A DNA stretch of 64,000 nt from Microcystis aeruginosa W13-11. GTDB lineage: Bacteria; Cyanobacteriota; Cyanobacteriia; Cyanobacteriales; Microcystaceae. Below, piece after piece: positions 25,395 through 34,547 of the stretch. Both the position numbers and the translations under genes were made by a program. Location of the stretch: the NCBI GenBank assembly GCA_009995705.1, contig JAADBR010000002.1, positions 1 to 64,000 of the forward strand, given 5' to 3'. The stretch's first letter is position 1; each line of letters begins with the position of its first letter. Under the pieces are notes generated by a model. That model was not told the DNA's origin, searched no databases, and worked only from the letters and a program-made list of their open reading frames with translations.

Positions 25395-25680
25395 TAGTTA
25401 TCAATACTTAATTTTCCTAGGATAAGTGAAGAATTAAGCAGATAAGACACTAACACAAAGTGGAGACAAAAAGTATAAAGATAGTATTAAAAACATCTAG
25501 CATGGGGGTGAGCATCCTTCCTTGGGGATTGTTAGAGCATATGTACTAAAAAAGTTCTCAGAGTTATTGGCCGATTTTCTCCCTCAATTTTGCCCCAGTC
25601 TGGCAGCCGTCGATCGCCTTCGTAGGTTAAAATACCACTTATCTATATGATCGATTATTGTAGGCTCAGGAGCAATCACC

Positions 25681-25794
25681 ATGACCGCAGAAAGTATGTT
25701 ATTTAATGGGCCGATCGTGGCGATCGTTCTCGTCCTCGTCGGATTAGCTTGGGGTTTTCTCCTCCTCAAAATCCAGGGTGGAGAAGCGGAATAG
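25681..25794 (+). CDS. petM: Cytochrome b6f complex subunit VII (PetM)
   Basis: The 37-codon gene encodes [18 protein letters not shown] followed by a [17 protein letters not shown] tail. It is a single-helix subunit of the cytochrome b6f complex in thylakoid and plasma membranes, with the MTAESML start and LAWGFLLLK end of cyanobacterial PetM. It stabilises the complex peripherally. About 290 bp of non-coding sequence precede it and psb28 follows by 104 bp on the same strand. Confidence 0.93.
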   Translation: MTAESMLFNGPIVAIVLVLVGLAWGFLLLKIQGGEAE

Positions 25795-25898
25795 CTTGTT
25801 TTTCGGTTCATGGTTGCTTTATTAGTAATCATGAACTACTTTTTCCCTTCAAAAGTAATTAAGAGAAAATCAATAACTAAAATTTTATACCCACACCT

Positions 25899-26258
25899 AT
25901 GACCACTCCCACGATCGAGTTTTTTGTCGGTTTATCAGAAGAATTAAGCGGTGTTAGTCTCCGCAAAAATAAAAATATTGGGATTCGCAATGTCCTGATG
26001 ACTTTTAAAACCCTGAAAGCGATCGAACGTTTCCAAAGTTTCACCACTCGTACCTACGGCGATCTCCGTCTCACCGATGAGGAAGGAGTGATTACAGTTA
26101 TCCCCAACTCGACTAAATTTATTTTTGGAGGAGATGAAGGGGATGAAATTCAACGGGTAGAATGTGGTTTTGAAATCACCGATGAACACTGGGAGCGTTT
26201 TATGCGCTTTATGAATCGTTACGCGGCAGCCAACGGGATGGGGTATCAGGATAAGTGA
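25899..26258 (+). CDS. psb28: Photosystem II assembly protein Psb28
   Basis: The 119-residue soluble protein matches Psb28: TIEFFVGLSEELSGVSLRK, RTYGDLRLTDEEG, FIFGGDEGDEIQRVECGFE and a C-terminal WERFMRFMNRYAAANG. Psb28 binds transiently to CP47-containing PSII assembly intermediates and affects the acceptor side during biogenesis. Its position after petM groups two thylakoid functions. Confidence 0.95.
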   Translation: MTTPTIEFFVGLSEELSGVSLRKNKNIGIRNVLMTFKTLKAIERFQSFTTRTYGDLRLTDEEGVITVIPNSTKFIFGGDEGDEIQRVECGFEITDEHWERFMRFMNRYAAANGMGYQDK

Positions 26259-26382
26259 GAAGACAGAAGACAGGAGAGGGGAGATAGGGAGAAAAAAGCT
26301 GTCTCCTGACTCCCGAATACTGACTCCTGACTCCTGATAACTAAAAACCAGCTAAAATAAGGATAAATTTAGTCAAAGAACC

Positions 26383-27330
26383 ATGAAAATAGCGATTACT
26401 GGGGCGACGGGATTTGTGGGTAGTCGATTAGTGGTCAAACTCCATGATCGCGGCGACGACATCCTAATTTTGACTCGCAATCCCGATAAAGCCCGAAGAA
26501 TGTACCCAAAGTCAATCTATCCTAAGATAGAGATTATTCCCTATATCGCCACAGAATCGGGGGATTGGCAAAAAGAGATTTCTGGATGTGACGCGGTGAT
26601 CAATCTAGCCGGAGAACCGATTTCGGAACGCTGGACCAGTGAAGTAAAACAGGCGATCGTCGCTAGTCGGCAAATCGGCACCGAGAAAATTGTCGAGGCG
26701 ATCTCGCGTAGCGAGCGCGTTGCGACCGCACTTGCTGCCCAGAAACCGAAAGTTTTAATTAACTCCTCGGCGATCGGTTACTATGGAACCAGTGAAACCG
26801 CTAGTTTTGACGAAAATAGCCCTCCCGGTGGCGATTTTCTGGCGGATGTCTGTAAAAAGTGGGAAACAGCAGCCCAAAAAGTTAAAGATTACGGCACTCG
26901 TTTAGTCATTCTTCGCACGGGTATTGTTTTAGGCAATGGGGGTGCTTTAGGGAAAATGATCCCACCCTTCAAACTTTTTGCTGGTGGACCGATTGGAAGC
27001 GGTCGTCAGTGGTTTTCTTGGATTCATCGGGATGATTTAATTAATTTAATTATCTATTGTCTCGATCGCCCAGAAATTAACGGTACTTTCAACGCTACTG
27101 CACCCAATCCCGTCCGCATGAAAGAATTCTGTCAGATATTAGGGGAAGTAATGAAGCGTCCTTCCTGGTTGCCAGTGCCGGATTTTGCCCTCGAAATTCT
27201 CTTGGGAGAAGGGGCAAAAATCGTCTTAGAAGGTCAAGAAGTGCTGCCAAAAGCCACCCAAGCGATCGGTTTTGACTATCGTTATCCTAATCTAGAAGCG
27301 GCCTTAGAGGAAATTGTCTCGAAAATTTAG
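26383..27330 (+). CDS. TIGR01777-family NAD(P)-binding epimerase-like protein
   Basis: The 315-residue protein is an extended short-chain dehydrogenase: Rossmann motif GATGFVG at 7-13, [14 protein letters not shown] near 70, SSAIGYYG active-site block (YxxxK region altered as in this family) and a C-terminal DUF1731-like part. Members relate to cell-division inhibitor SulA homologues and plastid proteins; the substrate is unknown. Residues about 106-113 (ISRSERVA) are encoded by a palindromic GC-rich insert (26703-26730) that looks foreign to the family. Confidence 0.85.
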   Translation: MKIAITGATGFVGSRLVVKLHDRGDDILILTRNPDKARRMYPKSIYPKIEIIPYIATESGDWQKEISGCDAVINLAGEPISERWTSEVKQAIVASRQIGTEKIVEAISRSERVATALAAQKPKVLINSSAIGYYGTSETASFDENSPPGGDFLADVCKKWETAAQKVKDYGTRLVILRTGIVLGNGGALGKMIPPFKLFAGGPIGSGRQWFSWIHRDDLINLIIYCLDRPEINGTFNATAPNPVRMKEFCQILGEVMKRPSWLPVPDFALEILLGEGAKIVLEGQEVLPKATQAIGFDYRYPNLEAALEEIVSKI

Positions 27331-27374
27331 AAAGCTGATATACTGAGGGCAAAAATTCCAGATATTACTAATCT

Positions 27375-28161
27375 ATGATGAATTCTTCCGAACCGACAGC
27401 AAATTATTGTTTTTGCACTTTAGCCCTAAGAGAAAAGTATCAAAAACTAACTAAAACTCTGGCTGAAGATTTACAAAAATACGCCCCTGGGGGCAGTCTA
27501 GTGGTGGGAACTGATGCCCCTCAGTATTTTGATAATATTCCCAATGTTATCGCTTTTAAACATACTCAAAAAGGAATTTTACATTGTTATAATGATAAAC
27601 GCTTTGTTCTAGAAAAAAGTTTAAAGTTATTTCCGACAGCTATTTTTATCGATGCGGATACAAGACTAATAGAATCATTACCGGACAATCTTGATTTTAC
27701 TCCAGGTATCGTTGGTTATCATCAAAGTATGGTTGAGCATAATAAAAAATATCGTCCTCGAGATTTACCTAATTTAATTAGGGTTTCTGAAAAACTAGGA
27801 ATTCCGAGTGAACAAGTAAATTGGATTGGAGAGTCTTTATTTATAGTCACTAGAGATGGAGGGAAAGAGCAAGAGTTTTTGCATTTTTTTGAGGAAGATA
27901 GCACTCTATTTAGAAATGAAAGGAATGCACAGTGGCAAAGGCAATATTATGGGACTAGCGGCAGTAAAAGTCCGGTGGACAGTAGATACCAGTGAAGCTT
28001 TGTTAATCCTCAAAAACAAAAGCAATCACCTTGATGCCAGTTATCAACCTCCCATTAAAAAAGATTTTTGACAACCTCTCCAAAAAAGACTAGGTTATCA
28101 TTATCGTCTCAATTTAGCCCGACTGAATGCCCTAAAAAACTATGATTTTTACTATCGCTAA
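27375..28161 (+). pseudogene. Glycosyltransferase-like gene with frameshift and nonsense mutation
   Basis: The first frame (27375-27995) gives 206 residues with IFIDADTR, a DxD-type motif, after a nucleotide-sugar-transferase-like start. Sequence continuity moves to another frame near 27895, where KGMHSGKGN and MGLAAVKVRWTVDTSEAL follow. An in-frame TGA at 28069-28071 precedes a final block, LGYHYRLNLARLNALKNYDFYYR, ending at 28161. The parent protein would be about 262 residues. I infer a pseudogene; the N-terminal 206-aa product could still be made. Confidence 0.65.
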
Positions 28162-28162
28162 T

Positions 28163-28888
28163 CTATTTTTCACTCCAGACGGGATGGGAAAATAAAGAGG
28201 CAGCCACTCTCACCCCACGCAGTTGATTTAACAGGGGTAAATGGCCCACGGGAGCGCTTAAATCCCAGATAAATTCCTGCGGGTATTTTGTCCAATTATT
28301 GCCATTTTTCCAACCAATTTTCGGCCAGAGTTTCGGGAAATCTTGACCGACACCGATCCATAATTGGCGCTGCACCGACCAACCGAATTTCCCTTCCGAA
28401 TGAACTAACCAAAGATGATCAATAGTCTGAATGTCAACCTTGGGAAAAGCTTCTACTTCCGTAAAATAGACCCATTTCCTCTGTATTGCTCCTTCTCCTG
28501 CTAATTCACAGAGTTTTTGACGGGTGAGACTATCGGCAGTTTGAAAATCCTGTTTAGCCAATAGTTCCTGTAAAAGTCGATAATCGATACCCTTAGCACT
28601 ATCGAGGGGAACAACACCCGTGGGGAAATAATTAGCTAAAAATTCCTTGCCCCCAGCGCTATTATCTTGGTATAGCAATTGGTAGGCCTTGCCTGTCACC
28701 AGATTAACAGGAGTCGGGCGCCGGGCTAACAAAAAATCTCTCAACACAGTTAGGCCAGCTTCTCCGGCCCCGGCTAATTGTGTCAGGATTTGTAATTGAT
28801 TTTTCGGCGACTCGGTGGCTAATTGACTCATCTTACGGGTAATATCCTCGCTTTGTTCTTCTACTAACACGCCATTCTGGTCAGTCAT
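28163..28888 (-). CDS. gun4: Gun4 tetrapyrrole-binding Mg-chelatase activator
   Basis: The 241-residue protein has an N-terminal helical domain (about 1-85) and the C-terminal GUN4 fold with AKGIDYRLLQELLAKQDFQ, LCELAG, FPKVDIQTIDHLWLVHSEGKFG (split) and FGWSVQRQLW. GUN4 binds protoporphyrin IX and Mg-protoporphyrin and stimulates the H subunit of Mg-chelatase at the start of chlorophyll synthesis. The length fits two-domain cyanobacterial Gun4. It is convergent with the decayed glycosyltransferase. Confidence 0.93.
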   Translation of the reverse strand: MTDQNGVLVEEQSEDITRKMSQLATESPKNQLQILTQLAGAGEAGLTVLRDFLLARRPTPVNLVTGKAYQLLYQDNSAGGKEFLANYFPTGVVPLDSAKGIDYRLLQELLAKQDFQTADSLTRQKLCELAGEGAIQRKWVYFTEVEAFPKVDIQTIDHLWLVHSEGKFGWSVQRQLWIGVGQDFPKLWPKIGWKNGNNWTKYPQEFIWDLSAPVGHLPLLNQLRGVRVAASLFSHPVWSEK

Positions 28889-29126
28889 ATCATCACTTTT
28901 AAGACCACTCCTTCAATACTATTACCACTATTTCGGGGTGGCTGCTCGATTTTTTCCTGACAAAACAGGGATTTTTAGCACCGACATTCCGCACCTCTTC
29001 ATATACCTTTATATATCTTTACATTTCCCAAGATGTTTTGACGAAAACCCTTCATTCTAGAAACTACTATTGAGAACATTTTCAATAATTGATTTTTTCT
29101 GAGAAAAAAATTTACAATTCTTCACC
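28889..29126. other. Intergenic stretch upstream of gun4
   Basis: AT-rich spacer that should hold the gun4 promoter on the minus strand. I see no gene, repeat or strong hairpin here. Confidence 0.5.
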
Positions 29127-29156
29127 CTGACAAAAATCCATCATTGTGGCTATAAT
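29127..29156 (+). promoter_or_regulatory. Sigma-70-type promoter
   Basis: CTGACA (29127-29132), an 18-bp spacer and a perfect TATAAT (29151-29156) lie about 60 bp before the small plus-strand gene at 29218. No other gene downstream on this strand would use it. Confidence 0.5.
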
Positions 29157-29217
29157 CCTTACTCCTAAAGGGCTGTAAGCAATATATTAGTAAAAATTAT
29201 CAATTGAATGTTAAGAA

Positions 29218-29418
29218 GTGCAGACAGTAGGGCCGCTCCTCCCTTGGAAAGGAGAAAGATCAAGTCCTGGTTTAGATGAGCGACTAACCGCAGAAATTAA
29301 AGGGTTAAATACAAGATTCGCTGATCGGGAATTTACCAGTCGGGGGATTCTGATAGCTTTGGTTGTCGCCATTTTAGGAGGAGCAGCCAAAATTTTTGGT
29401 TTTCTCCCCAATCCTTGA
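29218..29418 (+). CDS. Small protein with one membrane helix (possibly a gene fragment)
   Basis: A GTG-initiated frame encodes 66 residues with LDERLTAEIKGLNTRFADREF, then a hydrophobic helix GILIALVVAILGGAAKIFGF. This is the C-terminal pattern of small coiled-coil plus membrane-anchor proteins. There is no convincing Shine-Dalgarno sequence, so it may be the 3-prime remnant of a longer gene; the promoter at 29127 argues for expression. Function unknown. Confidence 0.4.
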   Translation: MQTVGPLLPWKGERSSPGLDERLTAEIKGLNTRFADREFTSRGILIALVVAILGGAAKIFGFLPNP

Positions 29419-29502
29419 CAGCGATCGCATAATGTTTGAGGAAATTAACGCCCTATTGAAACGGCTAAAAATTTAAACTACAAAGATCGAGTGTCTTTTC
29501 TA

Positions 29503-30234
29503 TCAATCCTCTTGGGGATATTTTTCCCAAAGTTCTGTGGTCTGGCGAAGACTTTGGAAGTTGCCATCACCGAGGATCAAATGATCTAGGAGAGGAATGG
29601 CTAGATAGGTAGCTCCCTGTAATAATTGTTCTGTGAGTAAAATATCGTCTTGACTAGGCATAAGTGACCCGGTGGGGTGATTATGGGCGATAATTAACTT
29701 AGTAGCTGATTGTTTCACTACTTCTCGAAAGATTTCTCGTGGATGTACCAGTGTTTCCGTGGCTGTGCCGATAGTAATCACCTTGAGTGCGATTAACTGA
29801 TTTTTGACATCGAGTAAAATAACGGCGAAACGTTCCTGAGACTGATACATTAGTTCGTGGCCAAGGATCGCGGCAGCGGTATCAGGACTATCGATGACCA
29901 TTTTTTCCGTCGGTCGTCGTTGAAAAGCTCGTTTTCCCAATTCGATCGCCGCTAGAATAGTAGTAGCCTTAGCTGGTCCAATGCCATGAATAGCGGTTAA
30001 TTCCTGGGGCTGAATATCCCTCAAAACGTCCAAAGGATCCCGGCGATATTTACTCAATTCGCTGAGAATATGTTGTCCTAAACCCACCGCCGAGAGTTTC
30101 CCCTTACCTTGACCTGTAGCCAGTAAAATCGCTAATAATTCGGCGTTACTGAGGTTTTTCGCCCCGACACTGATTAAACGTTCCCTCGGTCTTTCACTGA
30201 CGGGAATATCGGCAATTCTTAAGCTGTAGGTCAT
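29503..30234 (-). CDS. radC: RadC-family JAMM protein
   Basis: The 243-residue protein has an N-terminal helix-hairpin-helix region ([22 protein letters not shown]) and a JAB/MPN domain with the metalloprotease-like HNHPTG...PSQDD motif. The family was named for DNA repair, but the true biochemical activity is unsettled. No neighbour suggests a mobile element, so it is likely the core chromosomal copy. Confidence 0.92.
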   Translation of the reverse strand: MTYSLRIADIPVSERPRERLISVGAKNLSNAELLAILLATGQGKGKLSAVGLGQHILSELSKYRRDPLDVLRDIQPQELTAIHGIGPAKATTILAAIELGKRAFQRRPTEKMVIDSPDTAAAILGHELMYQSQERFAVILLDVKNQLIALKVITIGTATETLVHPREIFREVVKQSATKLIIAHNHPTGSLMPSQDDILLTEQLLQGATYLAIPLLDHLILGDGNFQSLRQTTELWEKYPQED

Positions 30235-30328
30235 GGAAGTGGCAAGCTACCGTGATAAAGTTCCATCATACAATTTTAGCCAGTGCCTAGAGGGATTTGG
30301 CGGGTAAATCAAGGGGAAAAAACTCTCC

Positions 30329-31516
30329 TTACTGATAGCGAATTCCCGCATCTTCGAGGCGCTGTAAAGCTTCCCCTAATCGCGGGATATCGGCGATTAA
30401 ACTGACGCGCACATAACCCTCCCCTCCCTCTCCAAAAGCATTGCCCGGAGTGACGACGACACCAGTTTTTTGGAGGACGCTGAGGGCAAAATCCGTGGAA
30501 GTCATGCCGACGCTACAGGGAATCCAGAGATACATTGTCGCCTTAGAGGGGGGAATATCCCAACCTAATTGCCCCAAACCTTTGATTAAAAAATCCCGTC
30601 GCTGCCGGTATCTTTCCTGTACTTGTTTGACGTATTCATCGGGCAGTTGTAGGGCGGTTTCGGCCGCTTTTTGGATGACGGAAAAGATGCCATAATCGAG
30701 ATTAGTTTTCAGGGTGCGTAACCCTTGAATAATATCGGCATTGCCCACGACAAAACCGACGCGCCATCCAGCCATATTATAGGTTTTTGAGAGGGTATGA
30801 AATTCCACACTAATCTCTTTTGCCCCCGGAATTTCCAATAAACTGGTGGGCTGATAACCATCAAAACTCAATTCAGCATAACAGAGATCGTGGACGAGCA
30901 TAATCTTATAGTGCCGGGCCCAAGCAACGATTTTTTCAAAAAATTCCAGGGGGGCAACGGCGGCGGTGGGATTACTGGGATAGTTAAAATAGAGGATTTT
31001 CGCCTGTTTAGCCACATCTTCGGGGATAGAATCGATATCTATCAGCCAATCCTGTTCCGCTTTTAAGATTATTGGATATAGCGTCGCCCCAGCAATCAAA
31101 GGACCGCGAAAATGGGCGGGATAGGCGGGACTGGGAACTAAGACCACATCGCCAGGGTTAACATAAGCTAGGGCCAGGTGAGATAGGCCCTCTTTGGAAC
31201 CTAGCAAGGGTAAAGCTTCGTTATCGGGATTGAGTTCCACACCATAAGAGCGCTCATACCATTTAGCGATCGCTTCTCGGAAACTGGCGGTTCCTTCAAA
31301 GGGGGGATAACCGTGGAATTGGGGCGTTTCAAAAGCTTGAATGGCCGCTTCGATAACTGGACGCGGGGCAAAACCGTCCGGGTTGCCCATACCTAAATCG
31401 ATTAAATCTAGTCCTTCTTTGCGGGCTAAGGCTTTTAATTCATCCAAGCGGGCGAAAACGTAGGGGGGTAAAGCACTTAATCGCTTGGCGCGGCTATTCG
31501 TCCAATCTACACTCAT
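30329..31516 (-). CDS. Class I PLP-dependent aminotransferase
   Basis: The 395-residue aminotransferase has the fold-type I signature: DLGMGNPDGFAP start, YPSNPTAAV (about 180), the PLP lysine in SKTYNMAGWRVGF (about 245) and a C-terminal substrate Arg in YVRVSL. Cyanobacterial homologues are annotated as aspartate or LL-diaminopimelate aminotransferase. The amino-acid substrate is not settled by sequence. The start ATG at 31516 follows an in-frame GTG. Confidence 0.88.
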   Translation of the reverse strand: MSVDWTNSRAKRLSALPPYVFARLDELKALARKEGLDLIDLGMGNPDGFAPRPVIEAAIQAFETPQFHGYPPFEGTASFREAIAKWYERSYGVELNPDNEALPLLGSKEGLSHLALAYVNPGDVVLVPSPAYPAHFRGPLIAGATLYPIILKAEQDWLIDIDSIPEDVAKQAKILYFNYPSNPTAAVAPLEFFEKIVAWARHYKIMLVHDLCYAELSFDGYQPTSLLEIPGAKEISVEFHTLSKTYNMAGWRVGFVVGNADIIQGLRTLKTNLDYGIFSVIQKAAETALQLPDEYVKQVQERYRQRRDFLIKGLGQLGWDIPPSKATMYLWIPCSVGMTSTDFALSVLQKTGVVVTPGNAFGEGGEGYVRVSLIADIPRLGEALQRLEDAGIRYQ

Positions 31517-31754
31517 CACTACTTCTTGCTTACTGATCGAGGTAATCTAACATTATGACACGAATGTATGGCTAATTTAACGGTCAGTTATTGGGCTAGA
31601 ATTAGCTGACATCGGAGATGGAGAGCCCAACTAAGGTAATCTAATTAATAGAAGCCCAAAATTACTGATTAGCTCCAGCATTACCCCCATTCTTCGGGAT
31701 TATCGGCTGGTAAGGTAATTCCTGACTCCTCACTCCTCAATTCTTTTGTCGAAT

Positions 31755-33041
31755 ATGACTGCGATCGCTGCTCAGATAACTTCTATTTTACCCGCCGACA
31801 CGACAGTTATTACCTGGCCACAAGTGCCAAAAGAGGAACAAGAAAGATTATCGAGGGCAATTAGGGGCAAAAGTCCTGAAATTATAGTCTATCCCGCTAA
31901 TACGGCCGCTTTAGCCTCTCTAGTGCGTTTTGCCAACGAAAATCGTCTGTCTTTACTAGCCTACGGTCAAGGCAGTAAATTAGATTGGGGTGGATTAGTC
32001 GAGTCACCCAATATTTTAGTCAGTACCCAAAATCTCAACCGGATTATTGACCATGCTAGGGGAGATTTAACTATAACTGTGGAAGCTGGGCTTAAATTAG
32101 CGGATTTACAGGCTTTTTTGGCTCCTAGCGGTCAATTTCTTCCTCTTGATCCCAGTTACGCCGATAATGCCACGATTGGCGGTATTATGGCCACGGCTGA
32201 TGCGGGAACATGGCGGCAAAGATACGGTGGAGTCCGGGATCTGATCCTAGGATTCTCCTTTATCCGTCACGATGGCGAGATTGCTAAAGCGGGAGGGCGT
32301 GTGGTCAAGAATGTGGCGGGATACGACATGATGAAGCTATTTACGGGTTCCTACGGCACTTTGGGGATTATCAATCAAATTACCCTACGACTGTATCCCG
32401 AAGCTGCTAACTCAGAAAGCCTGATCATCACTGGAAATAGCGAAAATATTAGCAAATTGAGTCAAGTTATTCGGCAATCGGCCTTAACCCCCACCGTGGC
32501 TGAATGTTTAAACCCAGGGATGACGCAAGCACTAGAATTAGGGGAAAAAGTCGCTTTACTGCTGCGTTTTCAAAGCATTCCCGAAAGTATTAGCGAACAA
32601 TCGCAACAGGTGAGTTATTTAGGAAAACAGTTAGACTGTCAGACTAATTATTATCGGGATGAGGAGGAAATTTCTCTATGGCAAAGATACCGAAAAACAA
32701 TCGATAATTCCGGCCAAGAGGGCAATTTTTTCGGCAAAATAGGATTATTACCCAGCAGTTTAGCTCTAGTTATCGACCAAATTAACGGACTAGCCTCGGT
32801 TAATATTAGTAGCGGGGTGGGTAAAGTTATCTTAAAATCGGAGGAAAATCTTGACAAAATTCGCTCTTTATGCAGTGCCAATCAGGGTTATTTAACGGTG
32901 TTAACCGCGCATCCATCCCTAAAGGAAAAAATTGAACCTTGGGGTTATACAGGTAATGGGATTACCATGATGAAAACCCTAAAAAACAAGTTTGATCCTC
33001 ACGGTATTTTTAATCCTGAACGCTTTCTTAACAAAATCTAA
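31755..33041 (+). CDS. glcE: FAD-binding subunit of glycolate oxidase/dehydrogenase
   Basis: This 428-residue protein has a PCMH-type FAD-binding domain: VYPANTAALASLVRFANENR, AYGQGSKLDWGG, DLTITVEAGLKL, PLDPSYADNATIGGIMA and GGRVVKNVAGYDMMKLFTGSYGTLG (split). It is the GlcE subunit of the three-part glycolate dehydrogenase of photorespiration. The ATG at 31755 is preferred to a TTG three codons upstream. glcF follows 9 bp later; glcD is not in this window. Confidence 0.9.
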   Translation: MTAIAAQITSILPADTTVITWPQVPKEEQERLSRAIRGKSPEIIVYPANTAALASLVRFANENRLSLLAYGQGSKLDWGGLVESPNILVSTQNLNRIIDHARGDLTITVEAGLKLADLQAFLAPSGQFLPLDPSYADNATIGGIMATADAGTWRQRYGGVRDLILGFSFIRHDGEIAKAGGRVVKNVAGYDMMKLFTGSYGTLGIINQITLRLYPEAANSESLIITGNSENISKLSQVIRQSALTPTVAECLNPGMTQALELGEKVALLLRFQSIPESISEQSQQVSYLGKQLDCQTNYYRDEEEISLWQRYRKTIDNSGQEGNFFGKIGLLPSSLALVIDQINGLASVNISSGVGKVILKSEENLDKIRSLCSANQGYLTVLTAHPSLKEKIEPWGYTGNGITMMKTLKNKFDPHGIFNPERFLNKI

Positions 33042-33050
33042 TTAAAAATT

Positions 33051-34406
33051 ATGCAAACCTCCGAGCATTCCGTTAACTTTCAAGAATTAATCGACCAAAA
33101 AAATCAAGGATTTGACCCCAAAAATCCCCCCGCTCAAGAATTAATCGATAGTTGTGTTCACTGTGGTTTTTGTCTATCTACCTGTCCCAGTTATCGAGTC
33201 ATTGGCAAGGAAATGGACTCCCCCCGGGGTAGAATTTATCTGATGAATGCCATCAATAAAGGGGAAGCAGTTTTAGACGAAACTACTAGCCAACATTTTG
33301 ATACTTGTTTAGGTTGTTTAGCCTGTGTTAGTACCTGTCCATCGGGAGTACAATACGATCAATTAATCGCCGCAGTTCGTCCGCAGGTGGAACGCAATCA
33401 ACCCCGCAGTTTTAAAGATAAAATTATTCGTTTTCTCATTTTTAATCTCTTTCCCTATCCCGTCCGTCTCAAATTATTTTTACCTTTCCTCTGGTTATAT
33501 CAAACCCTAGGATTACAAACCCTAGTCAGGAAATCGGGTATCTTAAAAATGCTCTTTCCCCGTCTAGGGGCCATGGAATCAATTTTACCCAAAATTACTC
33601 TAAATTCTCTGTTTAAAAACTATCCCGATGTTATTCCCTCCCAAACTGAAAAACGCTATCGGGTGGGAGTAGTTTTAGGTTGTGTGCAGCGCCTGTTTTT
33701 CTCGCCAGTAAATGAAGCGACAGTGCGGGTTTTAACTGCCAATGGTTGTGAAGTGGTTATCCCAAAAACCCAGGGTTGTTGTGCCGCTTTACCCGCACAT
33801 CAAGGACAGGAAAAACAAGCACAAAGTTTGGCCAGACAAATGATCGATAGTTTCGCAGCCACCGAGGTTGATTATGTTATTATCAATGCGGCGGGTTGTG
33901 GTCATACTCTCAAGGAATATTATCATATTTTAGCCGATGATCCTGAATATAAAGATAAGGCTAAGGAGTTTGTGGCTAAAGTACGCGATGCTCAAGAATT
34001 TTTGGCGGCAGTGGGATTAACTGCTGATTTATCCCCGATTACCGAGACAGAATTAACCCTAGTTTATCAAGATGCCTGTCATCTTTTACACGCACAAAAA
34101 ATCTCGGTGCAGCCACGGCAATTATTGCAAAAAATCCCCAATATTAACTTAAAAGAACCTATGGATGCAGCCCTGTGTTGTGGCAGTGCTGGAGTTTATA
34201 ATATGCTACAGCCAGATACTGCCGATGAATTAGGTCAGCAGAAAGTACGCAATTTATTAAATACCGGGGCTGCGGTGATTGCTTCTCCTAATCCGGGTTG
34301 TTCCCTACAAATTAAAAAACATCTACAATTACAGGGAAAAGATACACCCGTTATTCATCCTATCGAATTATTAGATTATGCGATTCGCGGGCTGAAAATT
34401 GGCTAA
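33051..34406 (+). CDS. glcF: Iron-sulfur subunit of glycolate oxidase/dehydrogenase
   Basis: The 451-residue protein carries two 4Fe-4S clusters (CVHCGFCLSTCP near 35-46 and CLGCLACVSTCP near 87-98) and two CCG domains with LGCVQR...GCCAALPAH and CHLLHAQ...LCCGSAG. It passes electrons from the GlcD/GlcE flavoproteins to quinone during oxidation of photorespiratory glycolate. It forms an operon with glcE. Confidence 0.93.
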   Translation: MQTSEHSVNFQELIDQKNQGFDPKNPPAQELIDSCVHCGFCLSTCPSYRVIGKEMDSPRGRIYLMNAINKGEAVLDETTSQHFDTCLGCLACVSTCPSGVQYDQLIAAVRPQVERNQPRSFKDKIIRFLIFNLFPYPVRLKLFLPFLWLYQTLGLQTLVRKSGILKMLFPRLGAMESILPKITLNSLFKNYPDVIPSQTEKRYRVGVVLGCVQRLFFSPVNEATVRVLTANGCEVVIPKTQGCCAALPAHQGQEKQAQSLARQMIDSFAATEVDYVIINAAGCGHTLKEYYHILADDPEYKDKAKEFVAKVRDAQEFLAAVGLTADLSPITETELTLVYQDACHLLHAQKISVQPRQLLQKIPNINLKEPMDAALCCGSAGVYNMLQPDTADELGQQKVRNLLNTGAAVIASPNPGCSLQIKKHLQLQGKDTPVIHPIELLDYAIRGLKIG

Positions 34407-34547
34407 CTCCCACCATTTGAGTTGTGTTAGTGGTGTCAGGGAAGCAAAAGAAAACCCCACAGACAAAGACCCTGTAATGATAGAATCGACAATGGCGACG
34501 GCTTGGCCATTAGTATTTTTGGCGTCGGACTAGCAGGAGATAAAAGC

